DNA of 64,000 nucleotides from Prionace glauca (GCA_037974335.1 CM075760.1:64114515-64178514), one strand, 5' to 3'. Positions 19,918-31,137 are shown, counted from the stretch's first letter. The notes: a model not told the origin generated them from the sequence alone. Numbers and translations: made by a program.

Positions 19918-20368
19918 GCTTGTACTAGGCTTGTACTCGTTGGAGTTTAGAAGAATGAGGAGAGATCTCATTGAGACGTATAAGATGATGAATGGGATGG
20001 ATAGGATAAAGGTGGAAAGACTCTTCCAGCTCAGAAAGGACAGTAGGACTAGGGGGCACACCCTCAAGATAAAGGGGGGAGGGCGGTTTCCAACGGAGTT
20101 GAGGAAGAATTTCTTCACTCAAAGGGTGGTGAATCTCTGTAATTCTCTGCCCGTTGAAGTGGTGGAGGCTGCCTCGCTAAATATTTTTAAGACGCGGGTT
20201 AATGGGTTTTTGATAAGCGAGGGGATTAAGGGTTATGGGGAGAGGGTGGGAATGTGGAACTGAGCCACGACAGATCAGCCATGATCTTATTGAATGGCGG
20301 GGCAGGCTCGAAGGGCCAGATGGCCCACTCCTGCTCCTATTTCTTATGTTCTTATGTTCTTATGTCAC
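19918..20368 (+). repeat. 5'-truncated CR1-like LINE, family B
   Basis: Encodes the ORF2 C-terminus (TRGHTLKIKGGG and FFTQRVVNLCNSLPVEV), followed by the family tail 'ggcaggctcgaagggccaga' and terminal TTCTTATG repeats. It is inserted between the two arms of the inverted repeat at 18.2/20.5 kb. Related copies lie at 28.9, 33.3 and 61.4 kb. Confidence 0.88.
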
Positions 20369-20461
20369 ATTATTTCCCAAAACAATGTAATACTGAATCG
20401 GAATTTAAAGATTCAGTAACTTCACATGAAGTACACGTTGTTTCATTTATATCATCACTTT

Positions 20462-20655
20462 GAATTTCATTCCAATAATTAAAGTCTGTTTATTAATCAC
20501 TTCATGAAATGCGAGAGAGAGAGAGAGATGCTGGTGGGCCCAGTTCCCCAGTGAAGTAAAATCGGTGCAATGACATGAAATAATATTAAAACAACATCAT
20601 AAAACTGACATGAACACCGGGGATTCCTGGAATATTCTGAAAGTTCTGCACGCTA
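20462..20655 (-). repeat. Arm 2 of a 190-base inverted repeat
   Basis: Reverse complement of 18,197-18,393, including the GA-rich run opposite the 'catctctctctctc' tract. The loop of about 2.07 kb contains the LINE at 19.9 kb. Confidence 0.85.
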
Positions 20656-20879
20656 TTGTCAGGGAAGTTGCATAAATTTCCTGTGAGATGGGAATAACAG
20701 AAATAATAGATACTATTTCGAGACACACACACAAGCTGCATCAATTGACAGAGTGATCCCAAATATCATAACAAACTTCTTCATACTAAACTAATCAACA
20801 TCTCAATCACGAACTATATCCTAAAAAAATCCTAATCCCTATCCACCCACATCATTTCTCAATGTCATCACTCTCTTCA

Positions 20880-21310
20880 ATTTCCTCCAAATAACAAAAA
20901 AAAATCACACTGACTCGAAACGTTGGCTCTATTCTCTCCCACACATGCTATCAGACCCGTTGAGTTTTTCCAACATTCATTATTTTTGTTTCAGTTTCCA
21001 GAATCTGCAGTATTTTGCTTTTATCAAACTGATGAACATAATTGGTGAACTAATTGTTTATCTGTATGAATTGATGATAACTGGGGAATTGGAACAACCT
21101 CGCCTGAAAATTCCTCTCCAAGACACTCACAAACATCACTTGGACCACTACTTTACTTCCGCTGCGTCGGAGTCCAGGAACACCCTCCCTAAGAGCACTG
21201 TCAGTGCACCTACACTGCAGGTTCTGCAGCAATTGAATAAGGCGGCTCACCACCAGCTTACTGAATGCAATTAGCAATGGGGAATAAATGGGGGCCGAGG
21301 CAAAGTCGCT
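20880..21310 (+). repeat. Two dispersed repeat pieces
   Basis: 20,905-21,010 reads 'gactcgaaacgttggctcta', 'tttccaacattcattatttt' and 'ttccagaatctgcagtattt', a dispersed motif also seen in diverged form near 24,950-25,015 and, reversed, near 25,600-25,700. 21,090-21,300 belongs to the family described at 9,850 ('aaattcctctccaagacact', 'ggttctgcagcaattgaata', 'gcaatggggaataaatg'). Confidence 0.6.
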
Positions 21311-22139
21311 TTCCTATCACAGAGTAATTGTAAACATATTCCTCATTATATATGAATGAGATCTGGTGAATGAAATTATTAAATTGCAAATGGATGGTAA
21401 TTGGTGAAAATAATTACTATCTTTCTGAACTTTTTTTTATATTCTCCTTATTCGGTCCAGTGTCATTAATTACTCAGCACTGTCTCAGTTCATGTCTAAG
21501 AAGTTCCTATATCGGTAAAACTGTGCGAGACACTGCCTCAGTTTTATTTCACTTGACAATGTTATTTTTAAAAATGTTTCTTTCACGGGATATGGGTCTG
21601 ATTGGAATTTGGCATTTGACCATCCCCACATGGCACTCGGCACTAACACATTACTATTTTCTTGAACCAGGCCCCTGCTTATATTAAAATACAGCCTGGC
21701 TCTGTTAATACTCTGCTAGACCAGAGCTCAGTTTACATTGCACACGGCATTCTCTCTGGTGATGTAATATTTGATACTCACCCGATATATATTTCACTGT
21801 GGCAATTTTGTTCCTGCACTAACTATGCCTCTCTTTGAATTAGGTTTGTTTTACTCCACGGCTTTGTGAGAAGAAGAGATAATATGTTGGGATAAAAAAG
21901 ATTGTTATCAGGCAAAATCCAGAAACGGGCAGTGTTGGATCACTAGTATTTTAATGTGCTGTAATTTTCTTTGTTTTTTTGTTCTTCATTGACAGTGAAT
22001 GCTACTCAGAACTTGATATCCACTTTCACTGCAGCCAGCAGAAGTAGATTTCAGATTTCTTTTCCAGTGTCCAAAACCTCACACGGTTTGTCCTTGCAGA
22101 AGGATGCAGAGAATTGTGTTCTCCCAGCCACTTTAATCA
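21311..22139. other. Intergenic stretch, nothing recognised
   Basis: AT-rich, with short unconvincing open frames. No domain, RNA or repeat family was recognised. Confidence 0.4.
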
Positions 22140-22395
22140 TTACTGGCATTGACCAGTGCAGTAAAAACTGAGACCATGTCTAATACAATATAAACGTGGA
22201 TATGGACAATTGCAGAAATAAGATTGCATCGACTTTGATACAAACAGAGAGAGATCTAAATTAATATAAACAGAGACAATGTCTCGTTTAATATAAACAG
22301 AAACATAGTGAAATACAATATAAGCAGGGACAGCGTCTAATTTAGTACAGACAGATAATATATCCAATTTACTATGTGCAAAGACAGACAACATA
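22140..22395 (+). repeat. 27-base minisatellite ('aatataaacag' unit)
   Basis: The anchor AATATAAACAG or close variants begins at 22,263, 22,290, 22,317, 22,344 and (decayed) 22,371, an exact 27-base period, with further decayed units upstream at about 22,187 and 22,237. The consensus is roughly 'aatataaacagagacaatgt' followed by about seven more bases. Related diverged arrays occur elsewhere in the window (see findings). Confidence 0.85.
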
Positions 22396-22524
22396 ACATT
22401 TTACATGCAAGATAGAATGAATTAGGGTCCAGTGGAAAATAAACGAAGGCATGGCTCATAATACGAGCTGACACAGGGTACATTTACTGTAATATAAAGA
22501 TACTGGTTCAATCCCCATGAAATT

Positions 22525-23110
22525 TGTAAAGACGGCCGGCTCTCCCATCAAACTCTTGCAGGACAGGAGTAACATGGGGTTCGCTGCAGAATGTAAAGTC
22601 CCCTCTGTACTGGCAAATTAATAACTCCTAAATCAGGAATAGCATGAGTGAGATGCAAAGAGAATCTTCCTCTAAACTATCCAATTGAAACGTTCTTACA
22701 ACATTATACTGTCTATAAACAGAGTGAAACTCCGTCTATAAACCTGTTCAAACAAAATTAAGGCAGAAAGAGCATGGACACTCTTCTATGTAAAAACTCT
22801 CCTGCACTCTTCCTTCCGAGATCCAGGAGGCAGGTTTAAATTAGTGTTAGGTATAGGGGAAAGAGCCGTCCACACAGTTCCACAAAACACACCCAGGCTA
22901 GGTACAGCAGAGATTCGATACGGATTAAATCTTCCCTGACAAAGATATATCAACCATTCATAAACCAGGAACAATGAGTTCAGACGCAGAGTAAATATTC
23001 CTCTACTCTGTCCAGTCAAATACTCCAAGGACAGGGACAACACCGGCTAAATATAGGGAAAGATTCCACATTGAATCCTTATCACCAGGTGGAACCGAGG
23101 TTAGGTGCAG
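22525..23110 (+). repeat. Degenerate minisatellite of about 60 bases
   Basis: The loosely repeated order 'ctcccatcaaactcttgcag' / 'gacaggagtaacatggggtt' / 'gcagaatgtaaagtcccctc' recurs with decay at about 22,620-22,690, 22,800-22,950 and 22,985-23,050 ('tccagtcaaatactccaagg', 'acagggacaacaccggctaa'). It resembles a shark minisatellite class known from memory. Unit boundaries are unclear. Confidence 0.5.
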
Positions 23111-23261
23111 AAGAAAATGTTTCAAGCATTTCAAGATCATTGATTTCTCAAGAGATCTTTTAGAGTAAATCTCAGTCATGGATTCCAATTTATTGAACTA
23201 TATTCTTTTAGAAACCTGTACCTGTGGCTGAGAGAATATATTGGGCAAACATTGATTTTAT

Positions 23262-23335
23262 CGAGCCCGGGGCAGGCTCGAGGGGCTAGATGGCCTACTC
23301 CTGCTCCCATTTCTTACGTTCTTATGTTCTTTTGC
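23262..23335 (+). repeat. LINE/SINE 3' tail stub
   Basis: 'gggcaggctcgaggggctag', 'atggcctactcctgctccca' and a TTCTTACG/TTCTTATG end: the family B LINE tail alone, with no coding part. Confidence 0.7.
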
Positions 23336-24089
23336 TGTGGGGTGAAGACGATGAACCATCGTGGAGAGACAAGACGCAGAACCAGACAGGAGAAAGACAG
23401 AGAAAGAGATGAAACACAGGAGATGTTCTGTGTTTTCTGTGTCATTACATTTTGGGATCAGCGGGATTATTTCCTATTTCTGAACATAGATATCATCATA
23501 ATGTTTTTCCTCATATAACTGATGAATAAATAATGTTGAAAAACAACCATTACTGGAAGCCGTTGATTGATTTGCATGGTTGTCTCTATTTCTGTGTTGT
23601 GTTGGTGGGGAAATATTTGTTGTGTTTTTGTCAGTCAGCAATCTCATTTGGAATTACTATTCTTGTATTTATTTACATAAATACCTCACTGTTTACAATG
23701 AAATGTTCATGACAGAAAAAACAGATAAACCGTCACTTATTGATCAGTTTCAACTCAAAATAGCGATTTATTTTAAGAATTTTAACAGTTGGTTCAATAT
23801 GAATAAAACTTTTTGAACATTCATAACTCCGGCTGTACTTAACTAAAATAAAATAAGACATTTCATTTCAGAATTAGTTCTGAAAGTTCTGATGTCACAA
23901 TTAATAAAGTATCTGTGAATAGGCTGATATTCCACTGAATGATAATCTGATTCAGGATTTAATCTGTTTAAACTCGACAAGTTAAATAAAAAAACAGATC
24001 TGATGTCTGAAATATTCCTTCACAAATAGTGATCACACTCACACGAGGGAAGAATAAAAAATGTGGTTATCACGAAGAGATACAATTAT
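23336..24089. other. AT-rich stretch, nothing recognised
   Basis: Short open frames without domains. No repeat family was recognised. Confidence 0.4.
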
Positions 24090-24575
24090 TTTTGCTCCCT
24101 CACAGGGGACAGGGAAGCGGGTTCGATTCTAACATTGGGTGACTGTGTGTGGTTTTCACATTCTATCCATATCCATGTGAGTTCCCTCCGAGTGCTCCAG
24201 TTTCCTTCCAGAGTCCCAGGATATGCAGGTTAGGTGGATTGGCTATGATAAATTGCCCCTTAGCGCCCAATGATGTGCAAAGTAGAATCATAGAATCCCT
24301 ACAGTGCAGAAGGAGACCATTTGGTTCATCAAGTCTGCTATCCGGCAGAGCATCCTTCCCAGGCCCAATGTAAATTGTCTATGCTAAATTTCCTGTTAGT
24401 GTCCAATAATGTGTAGGTTCGGGCGATTAGCCTGTGAATATGTGTGGTTGCCGGGATCGGATGAAAGCTTGCCTAGGTAGGATGCTGTGCTGGAGAGCCC
24501 GCTGCAGAGTTATTGGACCGAATGACCATGTTGAACTGTAGGGATTCTATGATTTTATGCTTCTATGATCAGGCA
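24090..24575 (+). repeat. Composite HE1-like SINE with an inverted SINE piece inside
   Basis: The plus-sense head and body (24,090-24,280: 'gggttcgattctaacattgg', 'gtgctccagtttccttccag', 'gataaattgccccttagcg') are followed by a reversed tail piece at about 24,284-24,365 ('agaatcatagaatccctaca', 'gtgcagaaggagaccatttg'). Plus-sense SINE sequence then resumes to 24,575, ending in 'ctgtagggattctatgattt'. The order indicates one SINE fragment inserted into another. Confidence 0.75.
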
Positions 24576-25182
24576 GAGCAGTGATTATATTCACATTAAT
24601 CTCAGCGATTCCAAAGTATTACAAATTATGGGGGAATTTGAATGTATAGAACATTTTACCCGACCTCATGTCACCCCAAAGTTCTTAAAACTCACTGATG
24701 TACCTTTGCTGAATTTAGTCACTGTTCCCATGTTGTAACTGACCAGGTAAGTTGCGTACCACAAACTCCCACAAACCCGGATGTAATAAATGGCCAACAA
24801 ATTTGCGATTTTATTTGACAAATGAGGATTTGGGTAGGAAATTGGACAGAACAGACTTGCTGTTCATAATTATATCAAGAGATTTTACATCCTGGCATTG
24901 ATGTTAAATACGAATCTGGTTCTCTCTCTCTGATGATGTCCATTGAGATGCTGAGTAGCACTGTTGCTGTTTTAGTTTTAGATTTCCGGAATCTGCAGCA
25001 ATTTGCACTGATTTTATTGAATCTCTGGATGCGAGCGTCATTGACAAAGCTAACATTAATTGGTGATTGTGAACCACCTTGCTGAAACCTGCCCTCAGGA
25101 TGGGTGACTTTCCACTGCCGCTTTAATACAACTGGATGGATTTCTCGAATATTTCAGTGGTGGTGAAGGGTTATTCTCATCA

Positions 25183-25478
25183 CATAGAACCATAGAACCC
25201 TACAGTGCAGAAACAGGCCCTTCGGCCCATCGAGTCTGCACCGAACACAATCCCACCCAGACCCTATCCCCATATCCCTACACCTGCTAATCCCTCTAAC
25301 CTACACATCCCAGGATACTAAGGGGCAATTTTTAGCATAGCCAATGAACCTAACCCGCACATCTTTGGACTGTGGGAGGAAACCGGAGCACCCGGAGAAA
25401 ACCCACGCAGACACGAGGAGAATGTGCAAACTCCACACAGACAGTGACCCGAGCCGGGAATCGAACCCAGGACCCATG
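25183..25478 (-). repeat. HE1-like SINE, young copy
   Basis: Read on the plus strand it starts with the reversed tail 'catagaaccctacagtgcag' and runs to the reversed head 'gagccgggaatcgaacccag'. It is nearly identical to the copy at 43,685-44,020 over most of its length, so both are recent. It is cut short at the head. The next stretch (25,480-25,740) carries a reversed dispersed motif ('gaacagctgacgtttcgagt'). Confidence 0.88.
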
Positions 25479-25800
25479 GAACTGGAGTCTGTGTAGGACA
25501 GACAGGAGAAAGATAGGAATACTCGGTTTATAGTTATTTGCAAAGAGAAGATGTTGTTTGAAGTATAAAAACAAATCTGTGGATTCTGGAATTCAAACCG
25601 AAAGAGAAAATGCTGGAAAATCTCAGCAGGCCTGGCAATATTTGTAAAGAGAGGGAACAGCTGACGTTTCGAGTCCAGATGTCCTGAGACTGTCCAGCAT
25701 TTTCTCTTCACGTTGTTTTAAGCGTCTTTGGGTGGAATAAATTGATTCTGAATCTCTGGGGCGGAGGAATTGTGGGTTGATCCAAGACTATCATACTGAA

Positions 25801-25955
25801 GGAGAGACTATAAACCCTATCAGGGACGGGTCGGACCCAGACCATCCAGTTGCTGCCCATATTGAACATTTTGTCTTTACAGCTCAGTCTCAGGGAGCCT
25901 CAGGGATGCCCGGTTTCTGCCTCTGGCTGAGTCAACACAACCTCCGATTCGACAC
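25801..25955 (-). pseudogene. VH pseudogene fragment (framework 1 to framework 2)
   Basis: A broken relative of the functional V exon at 16.1-16.4 kb. On the minus strand it keeps [17 protein letters not shown], then a TGA in place of the glycine codon (25,902-25,900), then GSLRLSCKDKMFNMGSNW and MVWVRPVPD, where homology fades. The acceptor region has lost a base (TTTAAAG instead of TTTACAGG). The rest of the V exon, its RSS and any D or J are not recognisable; the next 600 bases toward lower coordinates are repeats. It has the same orientation as the functional cluster and sits in a duplicated copy of that cluster's flank. It is a host gene relic, not a processed copy, since leader-intron sequence is attached. 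Confidence 0.88.
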
Positions 25956-25964
25956 TTTAAAAAA

Positions 25965-26276
25965 AAACTATGAAAAGAAAACACAACTCACCCCGGGCAC
26001 ACTCTCTCACCTTTTTCCATCGGGAACTAGGTAAAAAACAAAATCTGAAGACACTACAAACCGACTCAGAAACAATTTCTTTACAGCTGCAATCAGATTT
26101 TTGAATGGATCTACCTCGCATTAAATTGATATTTTTCTAGACCCGAGCTATGACTGCAACATAATATTCTTCACTCTCTCCCTTCCTTCTCTATGCACGG
26201 TATGCTCCGTCTGTATAGTGCGCAAGACTGTGTACTAATGTGTGTGATAATAATAAATCAAATAAAATATATCAAA
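25965..26276 (+). mobile_element. Retroposon inserted in the relic leader intron
   Basis: An insertion that splits the homology with the functional leader intron. Its 3' part reads 'ctctcccttccttctctatg', 'cacggtatgctccgtctgta' and 'tatagtgcgcaagactgtgt', and ends in a 'ataataataaatcaaataaa' tail. Sequence like AAAACAC occurs at both edges (near 25,979-25,985 and 26,276-26,283), consistent with a target-site duplication. The element family is not named with certainty; the tail is like that of an L2-like LINE or its SINE. Confidence 0.7.
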
Positions 26277-26365
26277 AAACACCGAGGATTATTCCCAGTG
26301 AATTGATTGCTGACACTGGAATATTCAACAGACAGCCTAACACTGAGGCAGAAAGAGTGAGATCC
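26277..26365 (-). pseudogene. Leader-intron remnant of the VH pseudogene
   Basis: The plus-strand phrases 'acaccgaggattattcccag', 'tgaattgattgctgacactg' and 'cactgaggcagaaagagtga' match the leader intron of the functional V gene at 16,445-16,540 ('acaccgggggttaaacttag', 'tgaaatgattgctgagtctg', 'cactgagacagtaacagtga'). The leader exon itself is not recognisable beyond it. Confidence 0.85.
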
Positions 26366-26679
26366 ATTGGAACGTCTCTGCTAGACCAAAAGGTGAAATT
26401 ATATTTGAGCCTCTGTTATAGAGAAAAAAACAATTTGATTGTAAATCAAGTCCCTTAATTCTGCACCCCCTTTCACAAGAGAATAGACATAAAGAAGATG
26501 ACATGACCTTATCAGGGTAAAAACGCCAGTCTGATTTGCACATTGCAGCAAAAATATAATCCATTTGAAGAATTATTATCGATTTATGTAACTAATTGCT
26601 GGAATAATTTTATTTCAGGTGTGGGTAGCTGTCACTGTAATTTGGGACTGGATACAAGAAGGAGGGAAGAAATGGCCTC

Positions 26680-26990
26680 ATGTTATAGAGAGGCAATTAA
26701 TACACAAACTTAACTAATGTTCTCAGGACCCGACTTCGAATCCCACCACCACAGATGGTGGGATTTAAATTCAGTATAAAAATCATCTGGAAATAAGAAT
26801 CCACTTATGGTCATGATATCATTGTCGATTGTGTAAAACCCTACCTGCTTCACTAATGTATTTTAGAGAAGGGAATCTGCCGTCCTTGCCTGGTCTGGCC
26901 TATGTGTGACCCAAGAACCACAGCAATGTGATTGGCTCTCACTGCCCTCGGACAAGAAGTAGGCAATAAATTCTGATCAGTCAAAGGTGC
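26680..26990 (+). repeat. tRNA-derived SINE-like repeat
   Basis: Same family as 2,715-3,005. It has 'acccgacttcgaatcccacc' (B-box-like), 'gggatttaaattcagtataa', 'ctgccgtccttgcctggtct', 'ggcctatgtgtgacccaaga' and a 'gtaggcaataaattctgatc' tail. Confidence 0.7.
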
Positions 26991-26995
26991 CCATG

Positions 26996-27297
26996 TCCAT
27001 AGAATCATTACAGAGCAGAAGAAGGCCTTTTGGCCTATCAGGCCCAAACCCGCAACATTCCCACCTCAGTCTATCCCCATCACCCCACGTATATTCCCTG
27101 CTAATTCTCTTGACACGATTGGACAATTCATCATCGTGGATCAACCTAAGCGGCATATCCTTGAACAATGTGAGTAAATGAGCAAGCAATTGGAGAATAT
27201 GCAGACTCCACACAGACAGACCCAAACCGGGAGTTGAACCCGGGTCCCTGGCGCTTTGAGGCAGAAGCCCTAACATATATGCCACCGTGCCATCCAC
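26996..27297 (-). repeat. HE1-like SINE
   Basis: The reversed tail 'catagaatcattacagagca' and the reversed head 'cgggagttgaacccgggtcc' ending 'gccaccgtgccatcc' bracket a diverged body. The head is intact to its end. Confidence 0.8.
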
Positions 27298-28879
27298 AAA
27301 TTAATTCAAAAAGGACAATCTTCATGTGATGCAATATTACACGTTAGATTTCCCCAAAGGCTCCTTTACCCTGTGAAAATTAACACCGAAAGAAAACTGG
27401 TGGACTTATAATTATATGAGCTGACAGGGAAACATGACATCGACATCAACCTTTGACAGAGGATTTATAGAATCCGAACGGACACGGTGATCAGGAAAGT
27501 TCTTTGTCAACATCCAAATCACTGCTGCTCATTTTATTGGCCACCGGCTGTAGAACATTCACTGGTAATGGGAACTCAGGACATTAGGACTTTGTGGCAT
27601 ATTGCACAATATCACAAAAATAAATGTTTTGTCTTCCACTAAACCAGGCCGTTTCTTCACTCATTGGCAGCTATGAGAGCGACTGTTAAATAATCGATAT
27701 CAGATTATGCTGGACAACAGAACATGGTGCTGATCAGGGATAAGAGAGGTTGTCTTTTTAAAGAGGTGCAGAACGCTTAGAATATTCCAGGTATCTGCGC
27801 TTTTCAAGACAATTGTATGATTTTATTTTACTTTTAATTATTTTCATTTTGGGGCCATTGCACTGATCTCATTGGACTTTGGGGGTGGGTAGGTCAAAAT
27901 CTCTTCCTTGCAGGTCATGAAGTTACTCACAAAGTGGCTTTAATTGTTGGAAGGATATTTATTTGGATGTTATGCAAATGAAATAGCATCTGGCCAATTT
28001 ACTTGTTCCCCATACTGTTTAATCACAGTGCAGCCCTTTAAAATATTTGCTTGGAAGGAATACCTTTTAAAAACCTTTCTTTATTATGGGAATCAAGCAT
28101 TTATTGTATAACTGGATAAGTCCCATTTAATCCTTACATATTCGCGCTAATCTGTCCCACGCAGTATTTGGCAGCAGTCCAACCTGCTGCCAACTGCCCG
28201 AAGATATTTACAGGAAGCATCTGACGGTGTTTGTTCAGTAAGTCAAAGATCTGTTTCCTCAGTACTGAACAGTTGGCTGCAAGCCAACCTCAAACTCTTA
28301 GCATTGTCAATAGAGCCTATTTATAAACAAATCTGCCCAGCAACAACTCGAGGCAACTTAATTATTATTTTTTAAAGCTGTGAACCTACATGAATGCTTC
28401 CCATTTCATTGGAAAAAAAGCTACCCAGATTCTCTGGCACCTTGTTAGTAACAATGATGATCTCTCCAACCCAACGAAACACTGTGATGGATGGATAGAA
28501 ATAAATACAGGCAGATTGTGAGTGTTGATTCAGAGAGGTGATATATCTTATACTGCATAAACATGTAGGCTGGTGTTTTATTTCACTTTATTCTTCCATG
28601 GGACGTGGGGGTCTCTGGAAAGAACAACATTGATTTCCTGTGCTTAATTCCTTTTCAGCTGAGTGGTGTGTTAGGGCATCTCAGAAGGCATTGCCCAGTT
28701 ATATACATGACGGTCCATCTTGAGTTACACCTTGCTGAGACCAAGTAGGGATGGCAGATGTCCTTCACTGGGGAATCAGAGGGTTATCTCGTCGCTATCA
28801 GTATGAATCAAAATTTATTGATTGAATTCAAATTCCACCTGCTGCCATGGTCGGATTTAATCTCAATTTAATTTAATTT

Positions 28880-29432
28880 AATTTAATTCCAGAGATTCAC
28901 CACCCTTTGAGTGAAGAAGTTCCTCCTCAACTCCATTCTAAACTGCTGCCCCCCCTTATCTTGAGGATGTGCCCTCTAGTCCTGCTATCCTTTCTGAGCG
29001 GAAAGAATCTCTCTACCTCTACCCTAACCATCCCCTTCATTATCTTATGCGTCTCTATAAGATCCTCCCTCATCCTTCTAAATTCCAACGAGTACAGACC
29101 CAGTCTATTCAGCCTCTCTTCAAAGTTCAACCCCCTCATCTCCGGTATCAGCCTAGTGAACCTCCTCTGCATTCCCTCCAAGGCCAAAATATCCTTCCAC
29201 AAGTGCAGCGACCAAAACTGCACACAGTACTCCAGCTGCGGCCTCACCAGTACCCTGTACAGTTGCAGCAAGACCTCCCTGCTTTTATATTCTATCCCCA
29301 TCGCTATAAAGGCCAGCATCCCATTCGCCTTCCTGATCACTTGCTGCACCTGCAGCCTGGGTTTTTGCGACTCATGCACAAGAACCCCCAGGTCCCTCTG
29401 CACCGTAGCATGCTGCAGCTTTCCCCCCTAGA
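28880..29432 (-). repeat. CR1-like LINE fragment, family B
   Basis: The open frame 29,403-28,927 encodes QRDLGVLVHESQKPRLQVQQ, EYKSREVLLQLYRVLVRPQL and RRFTRLIPEMRGL, the ORF2 region downstream of the reverse transcriptase. The usual 3' tail is absent and the element stops at a run of ATTTA repeats near 28,865-28,885. Confidence 0.88.
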
Positions 29433-29689
29433 AATAGTAATCCCTCCCACTATTATTTATTTTTGAGAATTTATTTATTTTTGTGAATTTTTACTATTTA
29501 TTTTTGTGAATGGAGAATTATTGGTAATATTGGCATCAGGCGATGACCACCTCCAAAAAGGGGGAATCTGACCGTTGCCCCTTGTCACCCAATGATATTA
29601 CAACACTGAATCAACAACTATCAACATCTTCGAGGTTACCATTGGCTAATCGCTGTGTTAGCTGGGTATATACATGCCCCAGCTGGAAT

Positions 29690-30245
29690 ATCAGCTCAGC
29701 CTGCTGTGAGTAACCCACCCCCTAACTTCCCAAACCTGTGCACCACCTGCACGACACATATTAGGGGACAAAATGGTTCTCTCCACTTACTCGAATAGGT
29801 ACAGTTCAAGCAACATTCAAAAATCTTCATCCCATTCAGGCCAAAGCAGCCGGCTTGACAGGTATAGCATTTGCAAATGCTCACTCCCTTCACCACACAG
29901 AGCATCATTATGTACCATCTACAAGTTTCACTTCCGAACCTCACCAAGGCTCCTTAGGCAGCCACACGGTGGGTTGCTATTTGCAACGACAGGGGTAACA
30001 GTTACCAGGAAATATCACCTATAAATTCCTCTCCAAGTCAGTCATATACCTGATGTGGAAATATATCATCCTTCCATCACTGTCGCAGGACCGAGATCCT
30101 AGAACTCCCTGTGTAACAGGACCGTATGGGTATCTACACCACAGGATGTGCAGCAATTCAAGAAGGTAGCTTACCACCAGTTTACTAAAGGCAATGAGAA
30201 ATAGGCAATAAATACTGACTAGGCCAGCAACGTCCATATCCCTTA
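29690..30245 (+). repeat. Interspersed repeat with 'tagaactccct' core
   Basis: Contains 'caccaaggctccttaggcag', 'aacgacaggggtaacagtta', 'ctccaagtcagtcatatacc', 'agaactccctgtgtaacagg' and 'gatgtgcagcaattcaagaa', ending 'gaaataggcaataaatactg'. It is the same family as 9,850 and 21,090. Confidence 0.65.
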
Positions 30246-30864
30246 AATTAAAACATCAACATAGCAATATTTATGAATGGATGATAATTAATGAACGCAA
30301 TTGGGTACCTTTGTAAATGGATGGCAATTGATGAAAATAAATATCAACTTTCTGAACATTTACCACCTCTTTCTCTGCCAGAAGATAGGTTCCGTTCCAC
30401 AGGAGATTCATGATTCAGAAACATCACACTATCCAAAGACAAGGAAGAAGAAGAGACGGCAACATCTGTAGGTGTATCTCAATCATAACATTACGGGACA
30501 GGCTTTTGATAGGATGACAATTTTGTTACTCATCTGCTTGAAGACCGGGATTAACCTGAAGCGCAGTGTTTTGTTTATGTTGGGAGATGTACATATCATA
30601 CTCATACATGGATGAATCTCAGTGAGACATTCGACACTAACAGCAGGGCAGAGACTACAACATTTGGGGGAACTAAGCTCTCCATCAAAAAATTCTCGGT
30701 CTCATTCATGACACAGAAAGGGACAATTTACAACAGAACTGATAGCCTCATGGACAACACTTAGGGTTGAATCAACCTCTCAAAAATTGACCTCCTCAGT
30801 CATCAACAAATGTGAAATATGAAGAAAAGACACCAAGCTGAAATGAATAGAACAATGATCAAAG
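30246..30864. other. AT-rich intergenic stretch
   Basis: No gene recognised. Near 30,245-30,360 there is a loose duplicate of 'gaatggatgataattaatga' / 'aatggatggcaattgatgaa', a motif also near 21,370. Confidence 0.4.
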
Positions 30865-31137
30865 AACAACACAACACGGGAATCAGGCCCTTCGGCCCAA
30901 CGAGCCCGCGCCACCATCTTCACAATGTGTTTTTCCTCCTCCACCCTTGACCCGTGTCTATGCTTATGGTACCCCCATTGGAAACCAGATTAAGGGGAGA
31001 ATAATTTAGGGACAATTTGTTACACCAGTCAGCCTAATAACACTTCTTTGGGGTGTGGGAGGAAACCGGGACAGCCGGAGAAAACCCACGCAACCACAGA
31101 GAGAATGTGCAGTTTCCCACAGACACTGGCCCAAATC
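30865..31137 (-). repeat. Old HE1-like SINE
   Basis: Reversed body phrases 'gtgtgggaggaaaccgggac', 'agccggagaaaacccacgca' and 'tcaggcccttcggcccaacg' identify the family. It is strongly diverged and lacks a clear head. Confidence 0.7.

Larger units (their letters stand above)
26400..28860. repeat. Duplicate of the V upstream flank (partner of 17.5-19.3 kb)
   Basis: Carries the ordered phrases matching 17,480-19,260, interrupted by the SINEs at 26.68-27.30 kb. Together with the VH relic it marks an ancestral second cluster whose V gene and upstream DNA were copied as a unit. Confidence 0.8.

Noticed and set aside
23570-23577. Octamer ATTTGCAT, and ATGCAAAT at 27,972-27,979
   Set aside because: Neither is near a V leader or TATA box; single octamers in AT-rich DNA are expected by chance.
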